From assembly GCF_018390595.1 (NCBI RefSeq), contig NZ_JAHBAV010000039.1, forward strand, positions 1 through 35,050: DNA of 35,050 bases, read 5' to 3'. This DNA comes from Dietzia massiliensis (GTDB lineage Bacteria; Actinomycetota; Actinomycetes; Mycobacteriales; Mycobacteriaceae). Position numbers and translations under genes: made by a program. Below, in pieces: positions 34,898-35,050 of the stretch; the stretch's first letter is position 1, and each line of letters opens with the position of its first letter. A model generated the notes under the pieces. It ran no database searches, was not told the origin of the DNA, and was given only the letters and a program-made list of their open reading frames with translations.

Positions 34898-35050
34898 GCG
34901 GCGCCCCGGGGGGCCCCGCGGGCGCCCCCGCCCCCGCGGGGGGGGGGGGGGGGGGGAGGGGGGGGGGCGCGGGGGGGCCCCCGCCGAGGGCCCCCCCCGC
35001 CTCTCCCTCGCCGAGCGGGCCCCGCCCGGGGCAGCGACCACAGGCGCCGG
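34898..35050. other. G/C homopolymer tract at window end, probable sequence artefact
   Basis: Contains a run of 19 G (34938-34956), an A, then 10 G, plus several C and G runs of 7-8. Nothing similar occurs elsewhere in the window. It falls where the TlpA-like N-terminus should be. No gene is supported. Confidence 0.7.

Overview
The window is very GC-rich, densely coded bacterial DNA from an actinobacterium of the Mycobacteriales. It has many GTG starts, RTGA 4-nt overlaps inside operons, and TANNNT -10 boxes placed 6-7 nt before start codons. Gene order from about 6.0 kb to the right end follows the Mycobacterium tuberculosis block Rv3644c-Rv3673c as I remember it: holB, HAMP-type adenylate cyclase, topA, Rv3647c, cspA, helicase, Tad pilus genes, ssd, HAD phosphatase, Rv3662c, acs, holin-like protein, ephE, marP, NUDIX, TlpA-like. 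It is not Mycobacterium itself: korAB sits beside topA and no dpp operon is present. A Dietzia- or Gordonia-like genus fits, but that assignment is inference.

Layout. 1-238: 5' part of a membrane-anchored protein. 309-5636: acyl-CoA catabolic cluster (class III CoA-transferase and two overlapping acyl-CoA dehydrogenases on the minus strand, a divergent IclR regulator, and a crotonase with its own promoter). 5823-5895: tRNA-Thr(CGU) with terminator. 6006-11948: holB, membrane adenylate cyclase, topA. 12400-15491: korA-korB, a CoA- and ferredoxin-dependent 2-oxoacid oxidoreductase, behind a 450-bp leader rich in inverted repeats. 15567-17303: NRDE/TANGO2 protein, Rv3647c-type protein, cold-shock protein. 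17519-19852: MrfA-type DEAD/DEAH helicase. 19923-24938: minus-strand Tad/Flp operon ssd-tadA-tadB-tadC-flp-tadE-tadE/G. 24939-25374: gene-free, strongly structured stretch where Ms1 (the actinobacterial 6S-like RNA) is expected. 25375-28329: HAD phosphatase, degenerate Fic-fold protein, PRC-barrel protein. 28484-32016: acs, holin-like protein, EphE-type hydrolase. 32219-34859: the TlpA-like, NUDIX and marP operon. The last ~170 bases are long G/C homopolymers and look like corrupted contig-end sequence.

How it fits together. The adenylate cyclase makes cAMP, and a perfect TGTGA-N6-TCACA CRP/GlxR box lies on the acs promoter, so the window carries both a cAMP source and a likely cAMP-controlled acetate gene. 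KorAB and the acyl-CoA cluster add to acetyl-CoA and 2-oxoacid metabolism. MarP, NUDIX and TlpA are translationally coupled in one envelope or acid-stress operon. The most notable items are the candidate Ms1 locus, at least eight predicted leaderless genes, the CRP box over the acs -10, the degenerate Fic protein with an intact inhibitory motif, and a probable CTG start for the EphE-type hydrolase.
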